Assembly: GCA_945874125.1 (NCBI GenBank)
Contig: CAMCFB010000009.1
Span: 1-36,822, forward strand
From: Verrucomicrobia subdivision 6 bacterium
GTDB lineage: Bacteria; Verrucomicrobiota; Verrucomicrobiia; Methylacidiphilales; Verrucolacustridaceae
Reading direction: 5' to 3'
DNA: 36,822 nt
The position numbers were made by a program, and so were the translations under genes. The notes beneath the pieces were generated by a model. The model searched no databases and had not been told where the DNA came from. It was given only the letters and a program-made list of their open reading frames with translations. This document shows, one piece after another, positions 16,444 to 25,123 of this stretch. Position 1 is the stretch's first letter, and each line of letters begins with the position of its first letter.

Positions 16444-17793
16444 TTAGAAGCTATAGACGACTTCCGCGCCGGCATAGTAAACCGGACCATCGGAAGGAGA
16501 CCCATTGTCGGTGGCGAGGCCGTTCGCCGAACGATAGATGGTCCCTCCCCAATCCATCCGGTACTCCGCCCGCAGAAGAAGATTATCGATCACGTTAAAT
16601 CCTGCCGTCAGGGTATACTCCCATAAAGACTCGCCCGTCACGTGCTTGCCTGAAATTGAAGAAGCCGTGCTGGCGGTCCCCTGATTGCCGAACACCCGGG
16701 AGCTATTGCTTCCCAAAAACTCAGCCCGACTGCTCAAGCTGAACCAGTCGTTGAACTGGTATTTGGCATAGGTTCCTGCGCCGTACCAGCAGGCATTGAC
16801 ATTTCCCGACCCGCCTCCCGGACGACTAAAGGATCCGGAGTTGTTTCCCAGCAACGCATTCAAGCCGAGCAGCAATTTCTCCTCTGCGAATTGGGGGACC
16901 CAGGTGCCCCAACTATTATAGATGAGATAGTAGGCCGATTCGTAGGTCGCATTCGGTCCCGAAAGATAGGAGGGCGTAAGGCTCTCCAGCTCTGATCCGG
17001 TAGCAGTATTGTTATCCGATCCCGTGCTGTACTGAAAATTATTGCTCCATGTAGCATTGCCCCCAGGGGCCGTCACATTCAGTGCCGCCAGGAGCGCCAC
17101 GCCATCGCCCACATTCGGATTGGTAGTCGTGTTGTTGTCGCTGTTGGATCCGTTGACCACCCCCAGTTTTCCCTCAAGGGAATCATCAAACCGATAGGAT
17201 GAAAGAAGACCCGTGTAGTACAGGGGCATGACATTAAACAAAAGCCCGAATGTCGTGTTCATATTCGCCGGACGCTCCATCACCTCGTAACCCAGGATCG
17301 AAACAAACTTTCCCACCTTGAAGTCCCAGCCATTGCCCACTGGGGCTCGGATCGAAATATACGCTTGCTCAAGAAAGAGAGAGTTGGAGTCCATCGACGT
17401 GTTCGCATCGTTTCCAGCGGTACGGTTGGCAAAGTAGGTCGCATCCTCCCCGATCATGATGTCCGCGCGGAACCCTGCTTGAGCTCGATTCTCTGAACTC
17501 AAGGGCCTCTCCAAGGCCAACTTGAGCGCATAGAGATTGAAATCTCCGTTTTGGGATGTGTCCTCGCTGAAACGCCCGTTAATATTGGATTGGTTTGCCG
17601 TTCCGGCAAAATTATAGCTGTAACCCGCATCCACATACCCACTCAGCTTAATGCCCTTCTGCGCCGTCTCGACAAAGTTGTTCTGAACCATTTTTTTGGT
17701 GTCTTGAGCCGAGGCTTCGGGAGCACTGTCTCCCATCAAGGGTGTCGTTGCCGCCGCAAAAGTGATGAAGAGGATGGAGCCAATTTTGTTCAT
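16444..17793 (-). CDS. Outer-membrane beta-barrel porin (BBP2-like)
   Basis: This is a 449-aa exported protein with an N-terminal signal peptide (MNKIGSILFITFAAATTPLMG) followed by alternating aromatic/polar strands. Strand-like segments include IKLSGYVDAGYSYNF, LYALKLALERPL and NNFQYSTGSDNN. The protein ends in VVYSF with terminal Phe, as outer-membrane barrels do. The SGYVDAGYSYNF start and the VGKFVSILGYEVMERPAN region resemble the BBP2/OmpL-like porins found in Planctomycetes and Verrucomicrobia. Asn/Ser/Thr-rich loops and more balanced base use set it apart from its neighbours. AGGGA lies about nine bases before ATG 17793, and a perfect dyad at 17855-17874 sits upstream. Substrate unknown. 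Confidence 0.85.
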   Translation of the reverse strand: MNKIGSILFITFAAATTPLMGDSAPEASAQDTKKMVQNNFVETAQKGIKLSGYVDAGYSYNFAGTANQSNINGRFSEDTSQNGDFNLYALKLALERPLSSENRAQAGFRADIMIGEDATYFANRTAGNDANTSMDSNSLFLEQAYISIRAPVGNGWDFKVGKFVSILGYEVMERPANMNTTFGLLFNVMPLYYTGLLSSYRFDDSLEGKLGVVNGSNSDNNTTTNPNVGDGVALLAALNVTAPGGNATWSNNFQYSTGSDNNTATGSELESLTPSYLSGPNATYESAYYLIYNSWGTWVPQFAEEKLLLGLNALLGNNSGSFSRPGGGSGNVNACWYGAGTYAKYQFNDWFSLSSRAEFLGSNSSRVFGNQGTASTASSISGKHVTGESLWEYTLTAGFNVIDNLLLRAEYRMDWGGTIYRSANGLATDNGSPSDGPVYYAGAEVVYSF

Positions 17794-17854
17794 GAATACG
17801 TTCCCTTTCTTTTTTCAAAAGATGTGACATCAAAATTAGAGAGTCGAGCCGTAG

Positions 17855-17874
17855 CGGTGTGATTATTCACACCG
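17855..17874. promoter_or_regulatory. Perfect 8-bp dyad (CRP/FNR-like half-sites) upstream of the porin
   Basis: CGGTGTGATTATTCACACCG has perfect 8-bp arms and a 4-nt centre, about 60-80 bases before the porin start and a few bases after the pgeF stop. The half-site TGTGA matches the CRP/FNR superfamily, though spacing is four rather than the six of E. coli CRP sites. No T run follows on the - strand, so an operator is favoured over a terminator. Confidence 0.5.
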
Positions 17875-17881
17875 TCCTAGA

Positions 17882-18499
17882 TCAATTTTTCAATCCAGCC
17901 GCCAATAGCGCAAAGTGCCGTCCCGTTTTTCCCTTTTCCGCGCGATAGGAGTAAAATTTCTGAGGATCAGACGCTGTGCAAAGTTTTGTGTCCACAATTT
18001 CGCCCACACCCTCCACTCGTAACTGCCGCACGATCTCCTCCGCAAAAGGCACATCATAGTGTGGCGGCCGAATGCATGGGCCCAATACCGCCACCATCTT
18101 TTCGGAATCGCAACCAAACTTCTCCCTCATGGTTCGGATGGCTACCCTCACCACCCCCAACTCCGTCCCCTTTCTCCCACTGTGCACTAACCCGATCGCT
18201 CCCGTCTGGCCACAGTACAGCCAGACCGGCCCGCAATCCGCCACCCGAACGACCAGAGCAAGCCCCCTCTCTCCCGTCACCAGCCCGTCGACCGATGGAA
18301 TCACCCGACCTGTCTCCCACTTCGAAACGACCGCAACTCCCGATCCGTGCGTCTGCTCCCCCATCACATAGTTTTCAGGCAAACCCGCTTCCTGCAAAAT
18401 TCTAGGCACATCCCCCAACATCAGCGGCGGGTCGGAACGCAGGGTAAAAGCGTGCGATAACCCTCTCGCACTCAATTCAGGAAAGCGGAGAAAATTCAC
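17882..18499 (-). CDS. pgeF: PgeF/YfiH-family (laccase-domain, LACC1-like) protein
   Basis: This is a member of the family that includes bacterial YfiH/PgeF (peptidoglycan editing) and LACC1-type purine nucleoside phosphorylases. The metal-site motifs remain: QTHGSGV, RVADCGPVWL, LVHSGRKGTELG and GPCIRPPHYDV, with a C-terminal YSYRAEKGKTGRHFALLA. At 205 aa it is shorter than the usual ~240. The normally strong HAGWRGT reads HSGRKGT, so the Trp is lost while the His ligand stays. The start is GTG, overlapping the tolC stop by four bases (GTGA). The catalytic role in this organism is uncertain. Confidence 0.85.
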   Translation of the reverse strand: MNFLRFPELSARGLSHAFTLRSDPPLMLGDVPRILQEAGLPENYVMGEQTHGSGVAVVSKWETGRVIPSVDGLVTGERGLALVVRVADCGPVWLYCGQTGAIGLVHSGRKGTELGVVRVAIRTMREKFGCDSEKMVAVLGPCIRPPHYDVPFAEEIVRQLRVEGVGEIVDTKLCTASDPQKFYSYRAEKGKTGRHFALLAAGLKN

Positions 18500-19992
18500 T
18501 GACCCGGCTGCAGCCCCACCGCGGCCGATGCCTGCATATTCACCTTCGGCTTCGGACCGGCCGACGCCGAAGCGGGCACCGCCGGCGGATTCTTCGGACC
18601 AAAGGGCGTCGCCGTCGCCCGCTCCAGCGCCGCCACCGCCACATTGTAATCAAATCTGCCCTGCAACTCGTTGAACTGGGCCTGCGTCAAATTCGATTGC
18701 GCATTGATAATATCCAGCTGGATCCCTGCCCCCACATTGAACCTTGCCTCGGCCAAACGCAGGCTCTCCCGTGACTGCTCCACATTTCGCTGCTGCGACG
18801 TGACCAGCTCCTTCGCCTCCTCCATCTTCACCACCGCGTCCCGCACGTCGCTTTCCACCAACCTGCGCTTCTCCTCATACGCCACCTCCGCCTTCCGAAT
18901 CTGCGCCTTTAATTGCATGAATCTCCCGGTGCTCAACATCCCGTCGAACAAGGTCCACGTACCATTGATCGTGGCCACGGGCCCTTGAAAGCTGTCCGTA
19001 AAAGAGGAGCTGCCTGGATTCTGAATCACATCGTACCCGCCCGATCCCGTAATCTTGGGGATAAATGCCTCCTTTTTGGCTGCCTCGAAAAGTTTGCTCT
19101 GAATTTCAATCTCCTTTTTCACCGCCCGCAGATCGCTCCGGTTCTGCACTGCGTTGCGCAAAGAGGCCGTCAAATCGGTTTGCACCGGTTGATACGGCAG
19201 GTCCCCCTCGACAAACACCGGCGGGGTCCAGTCCGCCCCCGAATCGATCGGGTAATCCAGCGCCATGATCCGCGCCAACTGCACCTCCGCCACCCGCTTA
19301 TTATTTCGGGCCCGAATCAATTGCGGCATGTTATTCGCCAGCTCCACATCCGCCGTCAGTACATTAAACTTGGTCACCGTTCCCGCTTGAAAACGCTTCT
19401 GCTGGGAAGATAACTGCTGCTTTTTCAAATTCACCGCCTCGGTCTGCACATCGATCAACGCCCGATTCAGCAAAACCGCGTACACATTTTTTCGCACCTC
19501 CAAAATCACCCGATCAATCGTATCCCGGAGCAGAAGCATCGACTGACTTTCCGACATCCGCGCCGCTCGTGTTCGGGAAAGGGCGGCCCCTCCATCAAAA
19601 AGCAGCTGCGTTACCCTCACCCCCGCATTCCAATTCAACTCATCCAAAGCCAAGAAGCCCGCATTGACCAGCAACCCGTTCAACTCTTTCGACTGATACT
19701 CAAAATTTCCCGCCGCCGTTACCTTGGGCAAAAGAGCGCTTCGCACCTCCACCGCCACTCCCTCTTTTCTTTTCACCTCCTCCTTCGCCTGCCGAATTTC
19801 CGTGTTCTGCTCCAAGGCCAACGCCACGCACTGAGCCAAATCCAGTCGCTTGCTCGTAAACTCAGGCACCGCCGATGCGCTGGCTAGGGGAAGTGTCACC
19901 TCCACCCCCTCTTGGGTTTTCTTCTCTTGGGCCAGCAACGGGCACAGCCCCAAAAAAAGAAGCGCAAAAATTCTAATTCCGTGGCAGTTCAC
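18496..19992 (-). CDS. tolC: TolC-family outer-membrane efflux protein
   Basis: This is the outer-membrane channel of tripartite efflux or type I secretion, 498 aa, with a signal peptide ending near CPLLAQ. Two OEP repeats of long amphipathic helices are seen: LDLAQCVALALEQNTEIRQA begins repeat one and DLTASLRNAVQNRSDLRAV repeat two, the latter containing LFDGMLSTGRFMQLKAQIRKAE. The family C-terminal pattern RFNVGAGIQLDIINAQSNLTQAQ is present, followed by a Pro/Ala-rich tail. The start is GTG 19992, overlapping the marR end by 20 bases. No adaptor or RND/ABC pump gene is adjacent, so its partner lies elsewhere. Confidence 0.92.
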   Translation of the reverse strand: MNCHGIRIFALLFLGLCPLLAQEKKTQEGVEVTLPLASASAVPEFTSKRLDLAQCVALALEQNTEIRQAKEEVKRKEGVAVEVRSALLPKVTAAGNFEYQSKELNGLLVNAGFLALDELNWNAGVRVTQLLFDGGAALSRTRAARMSESQSMLLLRDTIDRVILEVRKNVYAVLLNRALIDVQTEAVNLKKQQLSSQQKRFQAGTVTKFNVLTADVELANNMPQLIRARNNKRVAEVQLARIMALDYPIDSGADWTPPVFVEGDLPYQPVQTDLTASLRNAVQNRSDLRAVKKEIEIQSKLFEAAKKEAFIPKITGSGGYDVIQNPGSSSFTDSFQGPVATINGTWTLFDGMLSTGRFMQLKAQIRKAEVAYEEKRRLVESDVRDAVVKMEEAKELVTSQQRNVEQSRESLRLAEARFNVGAGIQLDIINAQSNLTQAQFNELQGRFDYNVAVAALERATATPFGPKNPPAVPASASAGPKPKVNMQASAAVGLQPGQ

Positions 19993-20446
19993 GACAGTAG
20001 TTCTCCATCACCCGATAAATCCGAACCCACGCATCCTGATCTTTTTCCTCCAGCTGCGTTAAAATTGCCCCCAAATGGTGGCGCAACTCCCCTTGCAACC
20101 TCGCCATCAACTCTTTTCCCTTAGCCGTGATCTCCACCAATTTTTGCCGCCGATCCCCTTTTTGCGCCTGCCTTCTCACCAGCCCCACCGCCTCCAAACG
20201 ATCCACCAACCCCGTCGTGGCCGAGGTCGCATGCCCCATCCGCTTGGCCAACATCCCCATCGGCACCCCCGACTCCAAACCCAAAAAGCCCAAAAGCGTA
20301 AATTGGGGAATCGAAAGCCGCTTGGTTGAGGTTTGCCGTAAAAGATCGACCAAAAACCGCCTCTGCAGAAGGGTGGCAATCCTTTCCAACTCCAGAACAC
20401 GGGGATCGAATACCCCCGTAAATCCGTTCTGTGGATATTTAGTCAT
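19973..20446 (-). CDS. MarR-family transcriptional regulator
   Basis: This is a winged-helix repressor or activator of 157 aa. The recognition region reads LSIPQFTLLGFLGLESGVPMG and MGHATSATTGLVDRLEAVGLVRR, followed by the wing GDRRQKLVEITAKGKELM. The frame stays open far upstream on the strand opposite hppA, but homology begins at MTKYPQNGF, so ATG 20446 is used. There is no Shine-Dalgarno sequence, and a TATATATT stretch lies only six bases upstream, so the mRNA may be nearly leaderless. It is the first gene of marR-tolC-pgeF and divergent from hppA; autoregulation of tolC is the likely role. Confidence 0.9.
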   Translation of the reverse strand: MTKYPQNGFTGVFDPRVLELERIATLLQRRFLVDLLRQTSTKRLSIPQFTLLGFLGLESGVPMGMLAKRMGHATSATTGLVDRLEAVGLVRRQAQKGDRRQKLVEITAKGKELMARLQGELRHHLGAILTQLEEKDQDAWVRIYRVMENYCRELPRN

Positions 20447-20448
20447 GT

Positions 20449-20505
20449 GAAATATATACTCAATGAAATATCCAGTGCGCACAAGTACCGATAAGTACGT
20501 ATAAT
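20449..20505. promoter_or_regulatory. marR/hppA divergent control region
   Basis: TATAAT at 20500-20505 is a consensus -10 box for hppA (+), with no recognisable -35 at 16-18 bases. Between and upstream lie direct repeats AAGTAC (20483 and 20493, ten bases apart), GAAATAT (20449 and 20465, sixteen apart) and the 8-bp palindrome GTGCGCAC (20475-20482). The repeats may be regulator sites, perhaps for the MarR protein. This is an inference. Confidence 0.45.
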
Positions 20506-20560
20506 TGGTCCGAAAAACGTTGCCCGCCACGCCCTCACGACTATTTTCCAACAACTCACC

Positions 20561-22645
20561 ATGGCAAACCTCTTTCTGGAACAAGCTCTCCCTCTCAGTC
20601 TGGTCGCCGGCTTCATTGGTCTGGCCGCCGCTTGGGGCCTCATTCAGTGGATTCGCTCCCAACCCGATGGCAACGACCGCATGCGGGAAGTCGCCGCCGC
20701 CATTCAAGAAGGAGCCGCCGCCTATCTGAATCGCCAGCTCCAAGCTGTCTCCGGCATCGCCCTCCTTCTCTTCATCGCCATCTGCTACTTCAAAAATCTC
20801 CCCACCGGCATCGGCTTCCTCGTCGGGGCCGCCTGTAGCTTGATCGCGGGCTTTGCCGGAATGCGGATCGCCGTCATGGCCAACGTCCGCACCGCCCAAG
20901 CCGCCACCCTCGGTCGTACCCCCGCCCTCCGCAACGCCTTCAACGGGGGCGCCGTTACCGGCCTGCTCGTCGTCGCCCTGGCTCTCCTCTCCATCGGCGC
21001 CTTCTACATGATTGCTTCCAAATATCTCGGCCTCCGTGCCGCCATCGACAGTCTCACCGGCCTCGCCCTCGGTGCCTCCCTCGTCAGCGTGTTTGCCCGG
21101 CTCGGCGGAGGCATCTACACCAAAGCGGCCGACGTCGGGGCCGATCTCGTCGGCAAGATCGAATCGAAACTCGAAGAAGATGACCCCCGCAATCCCGCCA
21201 CCATCGCCGACAATGTCGGTGATAACGTGGGCGACTGCGCCGGCATGGCCGCCGATGTCTTTGAAACCTACGCCGTCAGTCTGATCGGGTGCGTTCTCGT
21301 GGCCTACCTCACCGTCTTCGGTGGCGATGGCCAACCCGAACCCGCCGCTCTCAGCTACCCCTTCATCGTGGGCGGCGTCTCCATTCTCTCCGCCATCCTT
21401 GGCATCCTCACGGTCAATTTCGGAAGTGGCAACCCAACCCGCCTCCTCAGCTTCGGAGTCCTTGTCAGTGCCCTGGCCTCCGCCGCCGCGCTTTGGCCTC
21501 TCACCCAAATCTTTTTTCCCAACGGCCTGTCCCACGACGGCCAGATCGCCTCCACTCTGGGGATCTACTTGGCCTCTTTGGTTGGTCTTCTCATGACCTT
21601 TGTCGTTCTCCTCATCACCAACTACTACACCTCCACCCACTACTCCCCCGTTCGTAATATCGCCAAAGCTTCCGAAACCGGCCACGCCACCAATATCATC
21701 GCCGGCCTCGCCATTGGCTCCCACGCCACCGCCCTCCCCGTCGGCTTCATCGGAATCGCCATTCTCCTCAGCTACCACTTTGCCGGTCTCTACGGCATCG
21801 CCATCGCCGTCATGGCCATGCTCTCCATGGCCGGGATCGTCATCTCTCTCGATGCCTTCGGCCCCATCACCGATAACGCCGGCGGCATCGCCGTCATGTC
21901 CGGCATGCCTAAATCAATTCGGGAACGAACCGATGAGCTCGATGCCGTTGGCAACACCATGAAAGCGGTGACCAAAGGATACGCCATCGCCTCCGCCGGC
22001 CTCGCCTCCCTCGTCCTTTTCGGAACCTACGTGCAGGAGCTTAAGGCCCACTTCGCCGCTCTTGGAACTGCTATGCCTAGCTTGGAGTTCTCTCTCACCG
22101 AGCCCAAGGTCATCATCGGCCTCTTCATTGGCGGCCTTCTTCCCTTTGTTTTCACCGCCCGTTCGATGGATGCCGTCGGCGTGGCCGCAGGTGCCGTCGT
22201 GCGCGAGGTTCGTCGCCAACTCGCCGCCAAGCCCGGCATTCTCCTCGGCCACGATAAGCCCGACTACGGAACCTGCGTCGATATCGTCACCAAAGCTGCC
22301 CTTCGCCAGATGATCATCCCCGCCCTTCTCCCCGTCGTCTTCGTCGTCGGCGTCGCCGCGATTCCGGGCCTCGGACCCGTTGTCCTCGGCGGGGTGCTCG
22401 TCGGTACGATCGTCACGGGTCTTTTTGTCGCTATCGCCATGACCTCCTCCGGCGGCGCTTGGGATAATGCCAAAAAATATATCGAAGAGGGAAATTATGG
22501 CGGGAAAGGTTCCCCCGCCCACGCCGCTGCCGTCACCGGAGATACGGTCGGGGATCCCTACAAAGACACCGCTGGCCCTGCCATCAATCCCATGATCAAA
22601 GTCGTCAACATCGTCGCCATCCTCATCATTCCAATTTTCTTTTAA
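20561..22645 (+). CDS. hppA: Membrane-bound H+-translocating pyrophosphatase, K+-independent type
   Basis: This membrane protein hydrolyses PPi to pump protons, recovering energy from biosynthesis. It has 694 aa and about 16 membrane helices. The catalytic loop includes [20 protein letters not shown], then [19 protein letters not shown] and [12 protein letters not shown] (~residues 207-240). A later loop carries [15 protein letters not shown]. The diagnostic loop reads [11 protein letters not shown] with Lys at residue 468; K+-independent H+-PPases have Lys there, K+-dependent ones Ala. The C-terminal [28 protein letters not shown] is intact. Its stop shares bases with the convergent cstA stop (TTAA, 22642-22645). 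The leader has no Shine-Dalgarno motif. Confidence 0.96.
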   Translation: MANLFLEQALPLSLVAGFIGLAAAWGLIQWIRSQPDGNDRMREVAAAIQEGAAAYLNRQLQAVSGIALLLFIAICYFKNLPTGIGFLVGAACSLIAGFAGMRIAVMANVRTAQAATLGRTPALRNAFNGGAVTGLLVVALALLSIGAFYMIASKYLGLRAAIDSLTGLALGASLVSVFARLGGGIYTKAADVGADLVGKIESKLEEDDPRNPATIADNVGDNVGDCAGMAADVFETYAVSLIGCVLVAYLTVFGGDGQPEPAALSYPFIVGGVSILSAILGILTVNFGSGNPTRLLSFGVLVSALASAAALWPLTQIFFPNGLSHDGQIASTLGIYLASLVGLLMTFVVLLITNYYTSTHYSPVRNIAKASETGHATNIIAGLAIGSHATALPVGFIGIAILLSYHFAGLYGIAIAVMAMLSMAGIVISLDAFGPITDNAGGIAVMSGMPKSIRERTDELDAVGNTMKAVTKGYAIASAGLASLVLFGTYVQELKAHFAALGTAMPSLEFSLTEPKVIIGLFIGGLLPFVFTARSMDAVGVAAGAVVREVRRQLAAKPGILLGHDKPDYGTCVDIVTKAALRQMIIPALLPVVFVVGVAAIPGLGPVVLGGVLVGTIVTGLFVAIAMTSSGGAWDNAKKYIEEGNYGGKGSPAHAAAVTGDTVGDPYKDTAGPAINPMIKVVNIVAILIIPIFF

Positions 22646-24654
22646 GCCACCGATCCCACCGTCTCCTCCGTCACCGGCGGTACTCTCCGGCCCGTCCAAA
22701 CTCGCCAGATCACATTTGCGCAGGCCCCTAACACCAGCACCACCAACAGGAGAAAAAATCCCGTGACGCCCGCGTTGACCCCCTGCGCCGCGGCCAGCTT
22801 CGTCTGCCCCAAATCCGCCGCCCTCTGCATTCCCGCCAGAAATCCCAATCGCGGGTCGGCACTAAATATTTTCATCCATCCCGCCGAAAAGGTCACCACC
22901 ACCAGCCAGCTCAACGGCAAAAGTGTCACCCACGCCCATCGAGCCCGCCCCATCTTAATCAAGACCGTCGTGGCCAAACTCAACGCCATGACCGCCAACA
23001 GCTGGTTCGCGACTCCAAAAATCGGCCAGAGGCTGTTAATCCCGCCCTGCGGATCCATCACTCCTTGAATCAGAAACCAACCCCACCCGCCGACAAACAG
23101 AAGGCTGCCCAACGAGCTTCCCCAAAACGACCTCACCTCCCCCCATGGCCGCCACACCCATCCCAACACCTCCTGCACCAAAAATCTTCCAATCCGTGTG
23201 CCCGCATCGATCGTCGTTAAGATAAAGAGCGCCTCAAACATGATGGCAAAGTGGTACCACAACGCCATTCCACCCTTCCCCGTTTCCCCGGTCGAGCGGG
23301 CAAAGATCTGCGCCATCCCCACCGCAAACGTCGGCGCTCCTCCCGTTCGGCCAATCATCGTTTTTTCCCCCACCGATTCCGCTAAATCCACCATCTGCTT
23401 TTCCGTCACCGGAAATCCCAGCGCCGTCACCTGCTCCACCACCGCCGCCGCCTCTCCCCTCAGATTGATCGCAAAGTATTCCCCCGGTGGCATGGCACAG
23501 GCCGCCACCAGTGCCAGCACCCCCACACACATCTCCGTAATCATCGCCCCATAGCCCACCATTCGAATATCCGCCTCACTCGCCAGCAACTTCGGGGTTG
23601 TCCCCGAGGCCACTAAGCAGTGAAAGCCGCTCACCGCTCCACAGGCAATCGTGATGAAACAAAAGGGGAAAACCGGACCCGCAAAAACAGGCCCACTCCC
23701 ATCAATGAAACGCGTCAACGAAGGCATCTCCAACTGCGGGGCCAAAATCGCCACCACCACCCCCAGAGCCGCCACCGTGCCAATCTTGAGAAATGAACTC
23801 AAATAATCCCGCGGGGCCAGCAACAACCAGATCGGCAAAATACTCGCCATCAGTCCATACCCCATGATCGACCACGCCAACATCGGTGCCTCCCAGGTAA
23901 ACATCTTCGCCAAAAAAGGAGTCTCCGCCGCCCACTTCCCCGCCCAGACACATCCCACCAAGCCCAACACCCCCAACACCGTCACCCATGCCGTCCTTGT
24001 CCCCCCCGCCCCCCGCATCCCCACCCCCATCGCCAAAGCCAACGGCATCGTTAGGACAATCGTAAACAATCCCCACGGGCTCTCCGCCAACGCCCGCACC
24101 ACGACGAGCGCCAACACCGCCATCAGCATGGTGATGATTCCCAACAATCCCACCACCGCCAAAGTTCCCGCCACCGGCCCCACCTCCTCCCGTAACATCT
24201 GCCCGACCGACTTCCCCCTCCTCCGTACACTCAGCCACAAAATGATGCTGTCGTGCACCGCCCCGCCCAAGACCGCCCCAATCAAAATCCAAAGGAATCC
24301 CGGCAAGTAACCAAATTGCGCCGCTAAAACCGGCCCCACCAGCGGACCCGGCCCCGCAATCGCGGCGAAGTGATGCCCAAACACCACCCACCGATTCGTC
24401 TTCACAAAATCTCGCCCATCCGCCAAACGCTCCGACGGAGTTTTCCGTTGTGGCTCAATCGACAGAACCGTCGCCATCAGCCACGCACTATGAAACCGGT
24501 AACCAATCGCATAGACACACCCGGTCGCCACCACCAACCAAAGCGCATTCACCGGTTCCCCCCTTTGCCACGCCACCACCCCCAACGCCACCGCCCCAGC
24601 CATCGCCACCAAACCCCAGCCCACCTTTCCCCAAAATCCAATGCCACTCTTCAT
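22642..24654 (-). CDS. cstA: Carbon starvation protein CstA-like peptide/pyruvate transporter
   Basis: CstA-family proteins are multi-helix inner-membrane transporters taking up peptides or pyruvate, often when carbon is short. At 670 aa it is near the E. coli length (~700). Recognised segments: [36 protein letters not shown] is the highly conserved first CstA block, followed by [19 protein letters not shown] and, near the middle, [27 protein letters not shown]. The C-terminal region has [38 protein letters not shown] 24654 has AAGAG two bases before it. A GAACA-N2-TGTTC dyad lies 18-29 bases upstream. Confidence 0.95.
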   Translation of the reverse strand: MKSGIGFWGKVGWGLVAMAGAVALGVVAWQRGEPVNALWLVVATGCVYAIGYRFHSAWLMATVLSIEPQRKTPSERLADGRDFVKTNRWVVFGHHFAAIAGPGPLVGPVLAAQFGYLPGFLWILIGAVLGGAVHDSIILWLSVRRRGKSVGQMLREEVGPVAGTLAVVGLLGIITMLMAVLALVVVRALAESPWGLFTIVLTMPLALAMGVGMRGAGGTRTAWVTVLGVLGLVGCVWAGKWAAETPFLAKMFTWEAPMLAWSIMGYGLMASILPIWLLLAPRDYLSSFLKIGTVAALGVVVAILAPQLEMPSLTRFIDGSGPVFAGPVFPFCFITIACGAVSGFHCLVASGTTPKLLASEADIRMVGYGAMITEMCVGVLALVAACAMPPGEYFAINLRGEAAAVVEQVTALGFPVTEKQMVDLAESVGEKTMIGRTGGAPTFAVGMAQIFARSTGETGKGGMALWYHFAIMFEALFILTTIDAGTRIGRFLVQEVLGWVWRPWGEVRSFWGSSLGSLLFVGGWGWFLIQGVMDPQGGINSLWPIFGVANQLLAVMALSLATTVLIKMGRARWAWVTLLPLSWLVVVTFSAGWMKIFSADPRLGFLAGMQRAADLGQTKLAAAQGVNAGVTGFFLLLVVLVLGACANVIWRVWTGRRVPPVTEETVGSVA

Positions 24655-24671
24655 TACTCTTAAAAATAGCA

Positions 24672-24683
24672 GAACAGTTGTTC
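24672..24683. promoter_or_regulatory. Dyad GAACAGTTGTTC upstream of cstA
   Basis: Inverted 5-bp arms (GAACA and TGTTC) flank two bases, 18-29 bases before the cstA start. Read on the cstA strand it is GAAC-AACT-GTTC, the core of a Bacillus-type SOS box, but it could equally be a site for another regulator or chance. No consensus promoter is visible beside it. Confidence 0.3.
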
Positions 24684-24724
24684 ACGACCAACCCTTCTGC
24701 CCTCTTGCCTGCGTCCCCGAATTT

Positions 24725-24750
24725 GATAATTAATCTTGATGAAAATTATC
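24725..24750 (+). promoter_or_regulatory. Inverted repeat spanning the start codon of the small secreted protein
   Basis: GATAATT (24725-24731) and AATTATC (24744-24750) are perfect 7-base arms with a 12-base loop that contains the ATG at 24739. It could be a regulator site or an mRNA stem affecting initiation. The arms are AT-rich, so the stem would be weak. Confidence 0.3.
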
Positions 24751-25107
24751 CCCTTGGTCCTCTCGCTTCTCCTCTGCTTCTCCTTCGCTCTCCCCCACGC
24801 CGTGGCTCAGACCTCCTCCCGCACCTCCACCTCCCAAAAGAAGCCGAAACGCAGCAGCTCTGAATCCACCCCTTGGAAAAATGTCACCCTCCTGCTTGAT
24901 CGCCCGGAAAAACCGTACGAGGTCATCGGCCTGGTCAGTGCCCCGCAGATCTTCCTTTGGGATGACGAAGAGTCGATGAAAGAGTCCCTGCAGAAGCAGG
25001 CCTGGAAGATGAAAGCGGATGCCGTCATTCTCGACCGAGTGGACACCAGCTTCCGCTTCACCGGCCCCGCTGGCGGCGCCAATGGCCGCGCCATCCGTTA
25101 CAAATAA
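24739..25107 (+). CDS. Small secreted protein of unknown function
   Basis: This is a 122-aa protein with a clear signal peptide (IIPLVLSLLLCFSFALPHAVAQ, cleavage after AVA or near it). A Ser/Thr/Lys-rich linker (~residues 25-46) and a compact domain follow. The domain reads PYEVIGLVSAPQIFLWDDEE and then LQKQAWKMKADAVILDRVD, a pattern seen in several small periplasmic or RcsF/DUF4156-like domains where a short strand is followed by an Ala-rich helix and ADAVI. I cannot assign a family. ATG 24739 is preferred over TTG 24736 directly before it. It is divergent from cstA and ends 16 bases from the convergent mqnC. Confidence 0.75.
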   Translation: MKIIPLVLSLLLCFSFALPHAVAQTSSRTSTSQKKPKRSSSESTPWKNVTLLLDRPEKPYEVIGLVSAPQIFLWDDEESMKESLQKQAWKMKADAVILDRVDTSFRFTGPAGGANGRAIRYK

Positions 25108-25123
25108 TTCGCGTTTCTTCCCC

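Noticed and set aside
17855-17874. Hairpin as a pgeF terminator
   Set aside because: No T run follows on the - strand within the next bases; an operator is the better reading, though a Rho-independent role is not fully excluded.
20447-21778. A ~444-codon open frame on the - strand continuous with marR
   Set aside because: It lies antisense to hppA. Its translation is Gly/Asp/Glu-rich low complexity, typical of the complement of C-ending codons; homology begins only at the marR ATG.
21914-22699. A 261-codon - strand frame opposite hppA
   Set aside because: Gly/Asp-rich shadow over the conserved hppA C-terminus.
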